From assembly GCF_020985305.1 (NCBI RefSeq), contig NZ_CP087588.1, positions 3,099,501 through 3,163,500 on the forward strand: a stretch of 64,000 nucleotides of DNA, in the 5' to 3' direction. Origin of the DNA: Croceicoccus sp. Ery15. GTDB taxonomy: Bacteria > Pseudomonadota > Alphaproteobacteria > Sphingomonadales > Sphingomonadaceae. Shown piece by piece: positions 17,625 to 27,613 of this stretch. The notes below the pieces were generated by a model. That model had not been told where the DNA came from, ran no database searches, and saw only the letters and a program-made list of their open reading frames with translations. Position 1 is the first letter of the stretch. Each line of letters opens with the position of its first letter. Both the position numbers and the translations under genes were made by a program.

Positions 17625-18164
17625 TCAGGCCGATTTCGCGTCATTGGCGCGTTCGATCGCTTCCTTGATCACGCGGCGGGCTTCTTCTGCGCCGCCCCAG
17701 GTGCCGATGCGCACCCATTTCTCGCTCTCAAGGTCCTTGTAGTGGGTGAAGAAATGCTCGATCTGCTTCAAAACGATCTCGGGCAGATCGTCGAGCTCTT
17801 CCACCTTGGTGTAATAGGGGAAGGTCGAATCGACCGGCACGCAAACCAGCTTTTCGTCGCCGCCATGCTCATCTTCAAGATTCAGGACGGCGATGGGGCG
17901 GGCGCGCACGACGCAGCCGGGAATGAACGGGCTGCGCGCAACGACCAGCGCGTCGAGCGGATCGCCATCGGGCGACAATGTGTGCGGGACAAAGCCGTAA
18001 TTGGCGGGATAGCGCATCGGCGTATGCAGGATGCGGTCCACGAACAGTGCGCCCGATTCCTTGTCGAACTCGTACTTCACAGGCTCGCCACCGGTCGGAA
18101 CCTCGATCACGACATTGAGGCTATTGGGCGGATTGTCGCCGGTGGGGATCATGTCGATGCGCAT
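17625..18164 (-). CDS. ppa: Inorganic pyrophosphatase (soluble, family I)
   Basis: The enzyme hydrolyses pyrophosphate released by biosynthetic reactions. The metal-binding signature DGDPLDALVV is near residues 65-74, with KYEFDKESGALFVDR and RYPANYGFVPHT before it and KWVRIGTWGGAEEAR near the C-terminus. At 179 residues it has the size of the hexameric prokaryotic enzyme. It is monocistronic; the convergent hairpin with the MscS gene lies downstream. Confidence 0.97.
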   Translation of the reverse strand: MRIDMIPTGDNPPNSLNVVIEVPTGGEPVKYEFDKESGALFVDRILHTPMRYPANYGFVPHTLSPDGDPLDALVVARSPFIPGCVVRARPIAVLNLEDEHGGDEKLVCVPVDSTFPYYTKVEELDDLPEIVLKQIEHFFTHYKDLESEKWVRIGTWGGAEEARRVIKEAIERANDAKSA

Positions 18165-18280
18165 GGGTTTTCTTGCCTTCGCTGTTCTGAACGTCTGGTC
18201 GGGGCCGATACGCTGCGATGCGCCATACCGGACCCGCCGTTGCAGGATTGCCCGCGCGCTCTAGCGTCGTAAGGCGTCGC

Positions 18281-18307
18281 GGCCAAGGGGATTAACCCCG
18301 CTTGGCC
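18281..18307. terminator. Strong hairpin downstream of the M61 peptidase gene
   Basis: GGCCAAG and CTTGGCC pair around an inner GGG/CCC stem with an ATTAA loop. It lies about 31 bp past the stop of the leftward M61 gene. There is no T tract on either strand, so it may be a Rho-type or mRNA-end-stabilising hairpin rather than a classical terminator. Confidence 0.45.
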
Positions 18308-18337
18308 AACGTCTCACCGAAATGCCGCAGCTGCGAA

Positions 18338-20320
18338 TTAGCGCCGGGGCGAGAGGAATTCGTCAAGCAGGGTTTCGCCCTCGCCCTTCTTTACCAGCCA
18401 GGGCCAGCGCAGTCCGCCGGTATAGTCGATCGACACGGTGCGATAATCCCCACCCCGATTGACCAGCAGTTCGATCGGCGAACCGTCCTTTGCCTTGGTG
18501 ATCGCGGCCTGCATCGCATCGGCGGAATAGGCCTTGCCATTGACCGCCTGAATGGTCTGGCCTGCGACGATATCGTTCTTGAAGGCGATCCCGTCCCACA
18601 ACACGCCGCGCACCTTGCCATCGCCATTCACCGACATGCCCAGCGAGAAATACAGGTTCAGATAGTCGTATTCGGTCTGGATGCCCGCGCGGAAGGGGTT
18701 GGGTTCGTCCTTGAACACCAGTTCGTACCCACCGAGTTCGATGCCCTTTACCGGAGCGGGAGCGCCCGGCGTATAGACGCGGTCGCGCAGGAATTTGGCC
18801 CAGTCATAGGCATAGACGCTGTTAAGATCGGCGACCAGATCGTCGAAGCTGTATGTCTTTTCGCCATAATCGCCGTTTTGCGCGGCGAAAAAGATTTTGG
18901 CGAAATCCTCCAGCGATTTTGCGCCCTGGGTCTCGGTGCGGATCATCATATCCGCTTCCAGCCAGACCAATGCGCCTTCGTTGTAATATTCCTCTCCGCG
19001 AGAGAAGGAGGAGAAGGGTTTGGACTTGCGGTTGGCCGTGATCGGATCATGGGTGGTGTCGACCAGCGCGCGCCATGCGCGGCCCGGATCGGCTTCGGCA
19101 TAGCTGCCCGCCGCATCGGCAATCTCGCCCAGCGTCAGCTCTTTGGTATTGATCCCCGAACGCGCGGCCAGCGGCAGATCCCAATATTGGGTCATGCCTT
19201 CATAGACCCACAGCAGGTCGTTGCGCATCGGCTGCCGGTAATCGGGCGTCCACGTCAGCGCGGGGCGGCGGAACTTGCCGTTCCAGCTATGCACCAGCTC
19301 GTGCGGGATGACATCGACGGAAAAGCCGTATTTGTCGGGATACTTTCCGCCTTCCGCGCTTTGGCCGCCTTCCCAGCTTTTGAATGTGCCCGGGTCCAGC
19401 GTGATTTCGGTGGAACGATGATGTTCCAGCCCGATGCCGCCCAGATCGTCGGACAGGGCGATCAGGAATTCATAATGGTCGAACGGGCGCGATCCGAACA
19501 GCAGGTCCGATTCGGTCATCATCGCCTTCATCGCGTCCAGCTCACCCTCGGGCATGACCAGATCGTCGGGATCGTGGGCGAACGCCTCGATCGTGACCTT
19601 GTCCGCGATTTCCCAGCTCTTGTGATACTTGCCCGCAAAGATTGGACTGTCGACCAGCGTCTGGTAATCGGTTTCGGCAAAGCTGACGACATCGCCCTTT
19701 TGCGTCTGCCCGTCGAGCGCGGTGGCGGTGGCCCAGCCCGCAGGCATGGTCACGCGGGGCTTCACCCTGATCTGGCGGACATAATGGCCCGCGGGATACA
19801 GCGTCATCTGGTTGAACTGCAGGTTCATCAGATCGTCGGTCATCACCACGCGCCCCTCGCTGCCGGTGACGGGGGAGGTATAGACCAGCTCTGCGGTGAC
19901 TTCCTTCGCGCCGTCGGGCAGGAAGACGTGGAAGGCATAGACTTCGACATTATCGCGGCTCCACGCGACGGGCTTGCCATCGACGAGGAAGCGGATGCCG
20001 TTCAGCGCGTCGATCGTGCCGTCGGGGCCGTGATGGCCGGGCAGCCATTCGGGATAGAGCAGCGTCAGCGTCTTGGTGCCCGCGGCGACGGGGATCACCT
20101 GTTTCGTGCGGAACACGCGATGCGCCAGATCGGTCGCGTCGATGTCGATCTGGATCGTCCCGCCATAGGGCGTATCGACCGCATCGGGCACGCTGGCCGC
20201 GACGGGCAAGGCGGTGGGCGCAGAGCGGACGGCCTGCGCATGGGCGGGCGTGATTGAGAGCGGAAGGACGAGAGCGGATGCGAGCAGAGCGGCCCGCGCG
20301 CGAAGCGTGATGGTGATCAT
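18338..20320 (-). CDS. M61 family metallopeptidase (glycyl aminopeptidase-like) with C-terminal PDZ domain
   Basis: This is an exported zinc aminopeptidase of the M61 family, known from Sphingomonas glycyl aminopeptidase. A signal peptide (MITITLRARAALLASALVLP, cleavage after AHAQA) is followed by an N-terminal beta domain. The zinc site is HELVHSWNGK, with the third ligand Glu in LLWVYEGMTQYW. Near the C-terminus a PDZ domain contains IVAGQTIQAVNGKAYSADAM and GSPIELLVNRGG. Length is 660 residues. The gene is divergent from hisS and alone in its transcript. Confidence 0.92.
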   Translation of the reverse strand: MITITLRARAALLASALVLPLSITPAHAQAVRSAPTALPVAASVPDAVDTPYGGTIQIDIDATDLAHRVFRTKQVIPVAAGTKTLTLLYPEWLPGHHGPDGTIDALNGIRFLVDGKPVAWSRDNVEVYAFHVFLPDGAKEVTAELVYTSPVTGSEGRVVMTDDLMNLQFNQMTLYPAGHYVRQIRVKPRVTMPAGWATATALDGQTQKGDVVSFAETDYQTLVDSPIFAGKYHKSWEIADKVTIEAFAHDPDDLVMPEGELDAMKAMMTESDLLFGSRPFDHYEFLIALSDDLGGIGLEHHRSTEITLDPGTFKSWEGGQSAEGGKYPDKYGFSVDVIPHELVHSWNGKFRRPALTWTPDYRQPMRNDLLWVYEGMTQYWDLPLAARSGINTKELTLGEIADAAGSYAEADPGRAWRALVDTTHDPITANRKSKPFSSFSRGEEYYNEGALVWLEADMMIRTETQGAKSLEDFAKIFFAAQNGDYGEKTYSFDDLVADLNSVYAYDWAKFLRDRVYTPGAPAPVKGIELGGYELVFKDEPNPFRAGIQTEYDYLNLYFSLGMSVNGDGKVRGVLWDGIAFKNDIVAGQTIQAVNGKAYSADAMQAAITKAKDGSPIELLVNRGGDYRTVSIDYTGGLRWPWLVKKGEGETLLDEFLSPRR

Positions 20321-20418
20321 GGCCGGATGGATTGGCGGTTCATCGTATCAAATGCAACCTTCGTCGCGTGATACGTCGGCTTTTCACCGCCGATGCTTGG
20401 CGCTAAGGGCGCTGGCCT

Positions 20419-21663
20419 ATGAGCACAGAAACCCCACCCTCTGGCAACAAGACCCCACAGGCCATTCGCGGCACGCAGGATATTTTCGAGGAAGCCGAGA
20501 GCTTCGCCTTTGTCGTCGAGACGTTCGAGCGTTTGCGCAGGCTCTATCGCTTTCGCCGCGTCGAGATGCCGGTGTTCGAAAAAACGCCCGTCTTCTCGCG
20601 CTCTCTGGGCGAAACGACCGATGTCGTGTCCAAGGAAATGTATTCGTTCGAGGATCGCGGCGGCGAATCGCTGACCCTGCGGCCCGAATTCACGGCAGGC
20701 ATCGCGCGCGCCTATCTGACCAACGGGTGGAAGCAATATGCGCCGGTGAAGTTGGCGACCCACGGCCCGCTGTTCCGCTATGAACGCCCGCAAAAGGGGC
20801 GCTATCGCCAGTTCCACCAGATCGATGCCGAGATCATCGGCGCGGCCGAACCGCAGGCCGATGTCGAACTGCTCGCCTTTGCCGACCATTTGCTGAAGGA
20901 GCTGGGCATCGCGGACGGGGTGACGTTGCAGCTGAACACACTGGGCGATGCCGACAGCCGCGACGCATGGCGCGCCGCGCTGATCGACTATTTCGAGGCG
21001 CATCGGGCGGAATTGTCCGAGGATTCGCAGGACCGCCTGCAGCGCAATCCGCTGCGCATCCTCGATTCCAAGGACCCGCGCGATAAGGCTTTCGTCGCCG
21101 ACGCGCCGCTGATCGACGAATATCTGTCGGGCGAGGCGCAGGAATTCTTCGGTGCGGTGACCGGCGGGCTGGACGCGGCGGGCGTGGCGTGGACACGCGT
21201 GCCCTCGCTGGTGCGCGGTTTGGACTATTACCGCCACACCGCGTTTGAATTCGTGACCGACCGGCTGGGCGCACAAGGCACCGTGCTGGGCGGTGGGCGC
21301 TATGACGGGCTGATGGAAGCGCTGGGCGGACCGCCTACGCCTGCGGTTGGCTGGGCTGCGGGGATAGAGCGGCTGGCGATGCTGGTGGGTGATCGGGACG
21401 CGGATGCCGTTGCGGATGCCATTGTGGTGGCAGAGGACGATGCCGCCATCGGCGATGCAATCGCCGCCATTGGCCACTTGCGCCGCGCAGGTATCTCTGC
21501 CGAGATGATGGCAAGCGGATCACCCCGCAAGCGGTTCGACAAGGCGGTGAAGATCGGGGCCGACGCCATTGTTGCCTTCGCCGTTCGCGATGGTGAAGTC
21601 GCGCGCCGCATCCGCGCCGAGGATGGCGTGATCGCGCGGATCGAACAGGCTCTGGCGAACTGA
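20419..21663 (+). CDS. hisS: Histidyl-tRNA synthetase
   Basis: This class II synthetase charges tRNA-His. Motif 2 is seen as [19 protein letters not shown], the histidine A/B motifs as [15 protein letters not shown] and [15 protein letters not shown], and an anticodon-binding alpha/beta domain follows from about residue 325. The N-terminus is normal for the family ([14 protein letters not shown]). Length is 414 residues. It heads a short operon with prfA (7-bp gap) and prmC (9-bp gap), all translation functions. Confidence 0.97.
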   Translation: MSTETPPSGNKTPQAIRGTQDIFEEAESFAFVVETFERLRRLYRFRRVEMPVFEKTPVFSRSLGETTDVVSKEMYSFEDRGGESLTLRPEFTAGIARAYLTNGWKQYAPVKLATHGPLFRYERPQKGRYRQFHQIDAEIIGAAEPQADVELLAFADHLLKELGIADGVTLQLNTLGDADSRDAWRAALIDYFEAHRAELSEDSQDRLQRNPLRILDSKDPRDKAFVADAPLIDEYLSGEAQEFFGAVTGGLDAAGVAWTRVPSLVRGLDYYRHTAFEFVTDRLGAQGTVLGGGRYDGLMEALGGPPTPAVGWAAGIERLAMLVGDRDADAVADAIVVAEDDAAIGDAIAAIGHLRRAGISAEMMASGSPRKRFDKAVKIGADAIVAFAVRDGEVARRIRAEDGVIARIEQALAN

Positions 21664-21670
21664 TCGACGC

Positions 21671-22738
21671 ATGAACGTTTCCGACACCCGCCTGTCCCAG
21701 ATCGCGCAGCGCTTTGCCGAGCTCGAGGCGCGGCTGGCGTCGGGCACGCTGGAGGGTGACGAATTCGTCGCCGCCAGCCGCGATTACGCGGAGCTGGAAC
21801 CCGTCGCGCGCGAGGCGGCGGGCGTTGCCGCGATGCGGGCCGAACTGGCCGAACTGCGCGAGATGCTGTCGGACCCCGAGATGAAGGCGATGGCCGCCGA
21901 CGATATCGATCGGATCGAGCGCGAATTGCCCGATGCCGAGGCGAAGCTGGCGGTTGCCCTGCTGCCGCGCGATTCCGCCGACAGCCGCCCCGCCATGCTG
22001 GAAATCCGCGCGGGCACCGGCGGCGACGAAGCGGCGCTGTTCGCTGCCGACCTGTTCCGCATGTATGAACGCTATGCATCGGAACAGGGCTGGAAGGTCG
22101 AGACGATCAGCGCCAATGCGTCCGACATCGGCGGGTTCAAGGAAGTGGTCGCCAATGTCTCGGGCCAAGGCGTTTTCGCCAAGCTGAAATTCGAAAGCGG
22201 CGTCCACCGCGTGCAGCGCGTGCCCGTCACCGAAAGCGGCGGGCGCATCCACACCAGCGCCGCCACCGTCGCCGTCCTGCCCGAACCGGACGAGGTCGAT
22301 GTGCAGATCGACCCCGGCGACCTGAAGATCGATATCTACAGGGCCAGCGGCGCGGGCGGGCAGCACGTCAACACCACCGATTCGGCCGTTCGCATCACCC
22401 ATCTGCCCAGCGGCATCGTTGTCACCCAGCAGGACGAACGCAGCCAGCACAAGAACCGCGCCAAGGCGATGCAGGTGCTGCGCGCGCGTTTGTACGAGAA
22501 AATGCGCGACGAAGCCCATGGCGAGGAGGCCGAGGCGCGCAAGGCCATGGTCGGCAGCGGCGACCGTTCCGAACGCATCCGCACCTATAATTTCCCGCAA
22601 GGGCGCGTGACCGATCATCGCATCGGGCTCACCTTGCACAAGCTGCCCGAAGTGCTCGAAGGCCCCGGCCTTGGCGAACTGGTCGATGCGCTGATCGCCG
22701 AGGATCAGGCCAAGCGCCTCGCTGCCCAGAATGGATAA
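21671..22738 (+). CDS. prfA: Peptide chain release factor 1
   Basis: RF1 reads UAA and UAG stop codons and triggers peptide release. The GGQ catalytic loop appears as [22 protein letters not shown] near residue 230. The stop-codon reading tripeptide is PVT within [16 protein letters not shown] (Escherichia coli has PAT), which marks RF1 rather than RF2. Length is 355 residues. The next gene encodes PrmC, which methylates the glutamine of this GGQ motif, so substrate and modifying enzyme are cotranscribed. Confidence 0.97.
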   Translation: MNVSDTRLSQIAQRFAELEARLASGTLEGDEFVAASRDYAELEPVAREAAGVAAMRAELAELREMLSDPEMKAMAADDIDRIERELPDAEAKLAVALLPRDSADSRPAMLEIRAGTGGDEAALFAADLFRMYERYASEQGWKVETISANASDIGGFKEVVANVSGQGVFAKLKFESGVHRVQRVPVTESGGRIHTSAATVAVLPEPDEVDVQIDPGDLKIDIYRASGAGGQHVNTTDSAVRITHLPSGIVVTQQDERSQHKNRAKAMQVLRARLYEKMRDEAHGEEAEARKAMVGSGDRSERIRTYNFPQGRVTDHRIGLTLHKLPEVLEGPGLGELVDALIAEDQAKRLAAQNG

Positions 22739-22747
22739 GGCGCATGC

Positions 22748-23599
22748 ATGATGCGCATGGCTGATGTCGCCGCTGCGTTGCGCGACGGTGCGGCGCGGCT
22801 TGCCCCCGTGACCGATGCCGCGCGGCTGGAGGCCGAATGGCTGATGGCGCATGCGCTGGGCTGTTCGCGGTCCGATCTGCTGCTGCGCCATATGGCCGAT
22901 GCCGCGCCGGATTCGTTCGACGCGCTGGTCACGCGCCGTGCGGGCGGCGAACCGCTGGCCCATGTGACCGGCGGGACCGAGTTCTATGGCCTGCCGCTAC
23001 GGGTGACGCCCGATGTGCTGGTCCCGCGCTCCGACACCGAATTGCTGATCGAGCTGGCGCAGGAAGCGCGGGCAAACACCGCGCCGCAACGCGTGCTCGA
23101 CTGCGGAACGGGGTCGGGTGCACTGCTGCTGGCGGCCTTGTCGGTCTGGCCCGAAGCCCGCGGCATTGGGATAGAGCGCAGCCTTGCCGCGATAGAAGTC
23201 GCGCGCGTCAATATGGCGGCTTTGCAAATGCAGAACCGCGCCGAAATCATGGAAGGGGACTGGACGCAGACAGGATGGGCGGACGCATTGGGCCGGTTCG
23301 ACCTGATCCTTGCGAACCCGCCCTATATCGCGACCGCCGATCCCGACCTTGCCGCCGACGTCGCCGCCAGCGATCCGCATCAGGCGCTGTTCGCGGGCGA
23401 TGACGGGCTGGACGATTATCGCTTGCTGGTCCCCGCGATGCCGACGCTACTGGCAAAGGGCGGCGTAGCGCTCTTCGAGATAGGGTCGCGACAGGCCGAA
23501 GCGGTCATCGAACTTGCGCAAACGGCGGGATTGCGCGCCCGCGCGCACAAGGATCTGGCCCATCGACCACGCGCCGTCGCGATGTGGTCCGCGATCTGA
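22748..23599 (+). CDS. prmC: Peptide chain release factor N5-glutamine methyltransferase
   Basis: PrmC uses S-adenosylmethionine to methylate the GGQ glutamine of RF1 and RF2. The SAM-binding motif I is VLDCGTGSGALLLAAL near residue 118, and the catalytic NPPY motif is in LILANPPYIATADPDLA near residue 190. The helical N-terminal domain contains AEWLMAHALGCSRSDLLLRH. Length is 283. The first of several closely spaced ATGs was used; starts two or four codons later cannot be excluded. Confidence 0.95.
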   Translation: MMRMADVAAALRDGAARLAPVTDAARLEAEWLMAHALGCSRSDLLLRHMADAAPDSFDALVTRRAGGEPLAHVTGGTEFYGLPLRVTPDVLVPRSDTELLIELAQEARANTAPQRVLDCGTGSGALLLAALSVWPEARGIGIERSLAAIEVARVNMAALQMQNRAEIMEGDWTQTGWADALGRFDLILANPPYIATADPDLAADVAASDPHQALFAGDDGLDDYRLLVPAMPTLLAKGGVALFEIGSRQAEAVIELAQTAGLRARAHKDLAHRPRAVAMWSAI

Positions 23600-23897
23600 C
23601 ACGTTTCGGGGCATAGCGGGTAAAAACACTTGGCACTGGCCTGATTTGTCGATAGTCCTGCCTGTGACGAGCGATCGGAGGTCGATTTTCTCATCGCTTT
23701 TCACTCCTCTTTATCTGTGAGCCCGCGGCCGCTTTTATGCGGTTTCGGCATGACAGAGAGGGCGGTCTGACGCTTTGAATGGCGTTATGCCGCTGAAAGA
23801 GGGGGCTTACTCGACGCATTTGGTGTCGGGTTTTCCGGCTGAGTTAGCGACGCGAGCGGCAAATTCCGCAGCGCGCCGGACAGAGGAAAGAACTCAA
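23600..23897. other. Intergenic region before the DUF4167 gene
   Basis: Nearly 300 bp lie between prmC and the chosen DUF4167 start. The part at about 23690-23750 is relatively A+T-rich (CTTTTCACTCCTCTTTATCTG) and could be a promoter. An in-frame ATG exists at 23775, but codons between it and 23898 do not resemble the protein family. No RNA gene was recognised. Confidence 0.4.
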
Positions 23898-24542
23898 TTG
23901 AACAGCAATCGTGGCAATAACCGCCGCCGTGGCCGTAATAACAACCGGTCGCAGGGTGGCGGACAGCATCTAAACCGGATCGACAGCCGGGCACGTGGCA
24001 ATGCGCCGCAGCTGCTCGACAAGTATAAAAAGCTTGCCGAGGAAGCGTCGCGCAACGGCGATCGTGTCCAGGCCGAATATTACTTGCAGTTCGCCGACCA
24101 TTATTTCCGCGTCATCGCCGACGGCAAGGCCCGTCAGGACGAGCAGCGCCAGAAGCGCGAAGATGCGCGCGGCGATCGCGATTCGGACGACGATACGAAC
24201 GAGGACGAGTACGACAATCGCGGCAATGACAGCGACCGCGAGCCGCGTTCGCGCCGCGAATCGTCGGACGACAATCCCTTCGTGCGCGACAATCGCCAGC
24301 GCCGTTCGCGCCGCCAGCGCGATGACGAACAGGCCGCCGATAATGACGAGACCGAGGATTCGGTGAAGAATTCGGGTGGTCTCGATCCTCAGGCTCTGCC
24401 GCCTGCGATCGGCGATACGGGCAGCGACGATGCGCCGGCCGAAAAGCCCAAGCGCACGCGCCGTCCGCGCAAGCCCAAAGTGGCCGAATCCGAAGCGGCC
24501 GGCGGCGACGATAGCGACATGCAGCAGGCCGTGAACGGCTGA
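23898..24542 (+). CDS. DUF4167 domain-containing protein, basic N-terminus and acidic/basic disordered tail
   Basis: This is a conserved alphaproteobacterial protein of unknown function. The N-terminal 30 residues are very rich in Arg and Asn (RGNNRRRGRNNNRSQGGG) and suggest nucleic-acid binding. The DUF4167 core follows at about residues 32-75 (GNAPQLLDKYKKLAEEASRNGD and RVQAEYYLQFADHYFRVIAD). The remainder is a long low-complexity stretch of alternating Asp/Glu and Arg, then a Pro/Lys-rich end. The start chosen is TTG with GAGGAAAG seven bases upstream; it places the RN-rich segment at the N-terminus as in relatives. An ATG 123 bp upstream would add an atypical leader. Confidence 0.82.
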   Translation: MNSNRGNNRRRGRNNNRSQGGGQHLNRIDSRARGNAPQLLDKYKKLAEEASRNGDRVQAEYYLQFADHYFRVIADGKARQDEQRQKREDARGDRDSDDDTNEDEYDNRGNDSDREPRSRRESSDDNPFVRDNRQRRSRRQRDDEQAADNDETEDSVKNSGGLDPQALPPAIGDTGSDDAPAEKPKRTRRPRKPKVAESEAAGGDDSDMQQAVNG

Positions 24543-24565
24543 CACTGACGCGGGCGGGCACGGCG

Positions 24566-26194
24566 ATGCAGATGGCGAAAGCCGTGTCCCTGCCTGCGCG
24601 CATCAAGCCGCTTGCCGATGCGCGCTGGTTCCGGCCAGCCGCAGCCCTGGCATGCGGGCTTTTCGCGGCAACGGGCTTCGTGCCGCTGGGTTGGTGGCCA
24701 CTGGCGCTGGCGGCGCTTGCCGGATTGATGGCGCTGGGCTTCACCGCGCCGAATGCGGCCAAGGCGTTCCGCACCGGATGGCTGTTCGGCCTGGGCCATT
24801 TCACGCTTGGCCTGAACTGGATTGCGACGGCCTTTACCTATCAGGCGGCGATGCCCGTCTGGCTCGGCTGGGTCGGCGTGGTGCTGCTGTCGGGCTTTCT
24901 GGCGATTTTCACCGGCCTGATCCTGCTGGCGGCATGGGCGACGGCTGTGCATGGCCGCGACCGGCTTTCCCCCGCCGCTTTCCTGTTCGCCTTTGCGGCG
25001 CTGTGGATCGGCGGCGAATTCCTTCGCGCCACAATATTCACCGGTTTTGCATGGAACCCGCTGGCCGCGATCGCGCTGGGCGGGTTCGACCGGCCGGGAC
25101 TGGCGGTAACGGCGCAATTTCTTGGCACCTATGCGCTGTCGGGGCTGGTCGTGCTGCTTGCCGGGTGCTGGTGGCTGGCGGTTCGGCAATATCGTCAGCC
25201 GCTGGTCGCAGGTGCTTTGGCCCTATTGCCAATCGCGATGATGCTGGGCCCCTGGCCCGTCGTTGGCCAGCGCGCGGGCACTTTGCCGTTCCGGCTGGTG
25301 CAGCCCGACATCCGGCAGGAAGTATTGAACGAGCCGCAATGGTACGAACGCCATTTCGTCAAAACCATCCAGCTTTCGGGCGTCGAGCCCGACGATAATC
25401 GCACGCGACTGGTGATCTGGCCCGAATCGGGCGTTCCCGACTATCTGCGCGAAGGATACCCCGAACGCTATTACCGGCAGGCGACCTTTGCCGCCGATCC
25501 CGCCATCGCCCGTGCGCGCATTTCGACCCTGCTGGGGCCGGGGGCATTGCTGCTGACAGGCACGATCGATCTGGTGATCCCGCCCGGCGGCAACCGGGCG
25601 ACGGGTGCGGAAAACGTCGTGACCGCCATCGGACCGGACGGAGAGATCGCTGGCGGCTATGCCAAGGCGCATTTGGTGCCGTTCGGCGAATATCTGCCGT
25701 TGCGCCCCTTGCTGGAGCCGGTCGGGCTGACGCGGCTGGTGCCCGGCACGCTGGATTTCCGTGCCGGTCCGGGCCCCCGCACGCTCGATCTGGGCCGTTG
25801 GGGCAAGGCGGGCATCCAGATCTGTTATGAAATCGTGTTTTCGGGAGAGGTCGTTGATCCCGACCACCGCCCCGATTACATCATGAACCCGTCCAACGAC
25901 GGCTGGTTCGGCGCATGGGGGCCGCCGCAACATCTGGCGCAGGCACGTCTGCGTGCGATCGAGGAAGGGATTCCCGTCCTGCGGTCCACCACCACAGGAA
26001 TCAGCGCGGTAATCGATGCGGGCGGCGTGGTCCGCGCCCATGTCCCGCGCCATACTGCCGCGGCGATAGAGGGCAAGGTGCCCCCCGCGCTGGCGCCGAC
26101 GCCCTTTGCCCGATGGGGACTCGCCCTCTCTCTGGGATGGGGTGTCCTACTATTCGGGATCGCGCTTGTTGCCTTGCGGCTGCGCGGGGTTTAA
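24566..26194 (+). CDS. lnt: Apolipoprotein N-acyltransferase
   Basis: Lnt transfers the third acyl chain to the N-terminal cysteine of lipoproteins in the inner membrane. The first 220 residues contain about six to seven hydrophobic segments. They are followed by a nitrilase-type catalytic domain with the triad Glu (VIWPESGVPDYL), Lys (GGYAKAHLVPFGEYLP) and Cys (GIQICYEIVF). A last membrane helix closes the protein. Length is 542 residues. It is followed by metK after a regulatory palindrome. Lipoproteins in this window (LptE, the DUF3576 and UshA-like proteins) are possible substrates. Confidence 0.95.
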   Translation: MQMAKAVSLPARIKPLADARWFRPAAALACGLFAATGFVPLGWWPLALAALAGLMALGFTAPNAAKAFRTGWLFGLGHFTLGLNWIATAFTYQAAMPVWLGWVGVVLLSGFLAIFTGLILLAAWATAVHGRDRLSPAAFLFAFAALWIGGEFLRATIFTGFAWNPLAAIALGGFDRPGLAVTAQFLGTYALSGLVVLLAGCWWLAVRQYRQPLVAGALALLPIAMMLGPWPVVGQRAGTLPFRLVQPDIRQEVLNEPQWYERHFVKTIQLSGVEPDDNRTRLVIWPESGVPDYLREGYPERYYRQATFAADPAIARARISTLLGPGALLLTGTIDLVIPPGGNRATGAENVVTAIGPDGEIAGGYAKAHLVPFGEYLPLRPLLEPVGLTRLVPGTLDFRAGPGPRTLDLGRWGKAGIQICYEIVFSGEVVDPDHRPDYIMNPSNDGWFGAWGPPQHLAQARLRAIEEGIPVLRSTTTGISAVIDAGGVVRAHVPRHTAAAIEGKVPPALAPTPFARWGLALSLGWGVLLFGIALVALRLRGV

Positions 26195-26224
26195 TGCAGA
26201 TATAAAGAACTCTTTATACGTGCA
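26195..26224. promoter_or_regulatory. Long palindromic operator upstream of metK
   Basis: A perfect inverted repeat TATAAAGA-AC-TCTTTATA (26201-26218) is flanked symmetrically by TGCA at 26195-26198 and 26221-26224. It lies 39 bp before the metK start, in an A+T-rich stretch that is unusual for this genome. Its symmetry and size fit a dimeric helix-turn-helix regulator. ArsR-family SahR is known to control metK and ahcY genes in Proteobacteria; I infer, but cannot show, that this is such a site. Confidence 0.7.
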
Positions 26225-26262
26225 TCGGGTCGTTTACGGCCTTTCAGATAGCGGGACAATCC

Positions 26263-27522
26263 ATGCGTCAGAACTTCCTCTTCACCTCGGAAAGCGTGTC
26301 CGAAGGCCATCCTGACAAGGTTTCGGACCAGATTTCGGACGCCATCGTCGATCTGATGCTGGCCAAGGACCCCGAGGCGCGCGTCGCCTGCGAAACGATG
26401 ACGACGACCCAACTGGTCGTGCTGTCGGGCGAAATCCGCTGCAAGCCGATGTACGATCTTTCGCGCGAGGAGTGGAAGTTCAACAACTACTGGGCCCCCG
26501 GCGCGCGCGATGAAATCGAAAGCGCAGTGCGCCGCACGGTCAAGGAAATTGGCTATGAACAGACCGGCTTCCACTGGGAAACGCTGACGTTCGAAAACCA
26601 CCTGCACGGCCAGTCCGCCGAAATCGCGCAGGGGGTGGACGCCGACGAATCGACCAACAAGGATGAGGGCGCGGGCGATCAGGGCATCATGTTCGGCTTT
26701 GCCTGTGACGAGACGCCCGATCTGATGCCCGCCACGCTGGATTACAGTCACAAGATCCTGCAGCGCCTTGCCGACGACCGCAAATCGGGCGCGGCCCCTT
26801 TTCTGGAACCTGACGCCAAGAGCCAGGTGACCCTGCGGTTCGAGGATGGCAAGCCCGCCGCCTGCACCGCCATCGTCGTCTCCACCCAGCACAAACCCGG
26901 CTATCACACGGGCGAGAAAGAGGCGGAGCTGAAAGCCTATGTAAAGCAGGTGGTGGCCGATATCCTGCCGCACAATCTGCTGTCGGAAGAGACAGTCTAT
27001 CACATCAATCCCACCGGCGCGTTCGAGATTGGCGGACCCGACGGCGATGCGGGCCTGACCGGCCGCAAGATTATCGTCGACACCTATGGCGGCGCGGCCC
27101 CGCATGGCGGCGGTGCGTTTTCGGGCAAGGACCCGACCAAGGTGGACCGTTCGGCGGCCTATATCGCGCGCTATCTGGCGAAGAACATCGTCGCCGCCGG
27201 TCTGGCCACGCGCTGCACGATCCAGCTGTCCTATGCCATTGGTGTGGCGCACCCGCTGTCGATCTATGTCGATACCCATGGCACGGCGGCGGACGGCGTT
27301 GCCGATGCGGCGCTGGAAGATGCGATCCGCAACATCGAATCGCTGGGCGGATTGACCCCGCGCGGTATTCGCACCCGTCTGCAGTTGAACCGGCCGATCT
27401 ATCGCACTTCTGCCGCCTATGGCCATTTCGGGCGCAAGGCAGCTGACGGCATGTTCCCGTGGGAACAGACCGATTTGGTCGAAGAGCTGAAGGCCGCGCT
27501 GGCGACCCCTGTCACCGCCTGA
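26263..27522 (+). CDS. metK: S-adenosylmethionine synthase
   Basis: MetK makes S-adenosylmethionine from methionine and ATP. Signature regions are present: [16 protein letters not shown] at residues 16-31, [15 protein letters not shown] near 140, and [19 protein letters not shown] near 285. At 419 residues it is somewhat longer than the Escherichia coli enzyme (384), a feature shared with other alphaproteobacteria. A palindromic operator lies just upstream and an imperfect hairpin downstream that overlaps the ribosome site of the following gene. Confidence 0.97.
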   Translation: MRQNFLFTSESVSEGHPDKVSDQISDAIVDLMLAKDPEARVACETMTTTQLVVLSGEIRCKPMYDLSREEWKFNNYWAPGARDEIESAVRRTVKEIGYEQTGFHWETLTFENHLHGQSAEIAQGVDADESTNKDEGAGDQGIMFGFACDETPDLMPATLDYSHKILQRLADDRKSGAAPFLEPDAKSQVTLRFEDGKPAACTAIVVSTQHKPGYHTGEKEAELKAYVKQVVADILPHNLLSEETVYHINPTGAFEIGGPDGDAGLTGRKIIVDTYGGAAPHGGGAFSGKDPTKVDRSAAYIARYLAKNIVAAGLATRCTIQLSYAIGVAHPLSIYVDTHGTAADGVADAALEDAIRNIESLGGLTPRGIRTRLQLNRPIYRTSAAYGHFGRKAADGMFPWEQTDLVEELKAALATPVTA

Positions 27523-27581
27523 TTTTTTCAGCGCAGCGGAAACGCATCTTTTATTTTCCTACGGGCGTTTCGCCATGCAGC

Positions 27582-27610
27582 AGGGCGGCTTCCAACAAGG
27601 AGCCGCCCTT
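27582..27610 (+). terminator. Hairpin after metK that covers the next ribosome site
   Basis: AGGGCGGCT-T-CC pairs with GGAGCCGCCCT around an AACAA loop, with one bulged T. The structure resembles intrinsic terminators but is followed by TCCC rather than a T run. Its 3' arm contains AAGGAG, the ribosome site for the ATG at 27614. It may therefore act as the metK terminator, as a translation-masking hairpin, or as both. Confidence 0.55.
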
Positions 27611-27613
27611 CCC

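Noticed and set aside
18302..20257. Open frame of about 650 codons opposite the M61 peptidase
   Set aside because: Antisense of a gene with intact zinc motif; no independent evidence of coding.
26195..26262. SAM riboswitch upstream of metK
   Set aside because: The leader is under 70 bp and dominated by a DNA-type palindrome; I see no pseudoknot or three-way junction of known SAM riboswitch classes.
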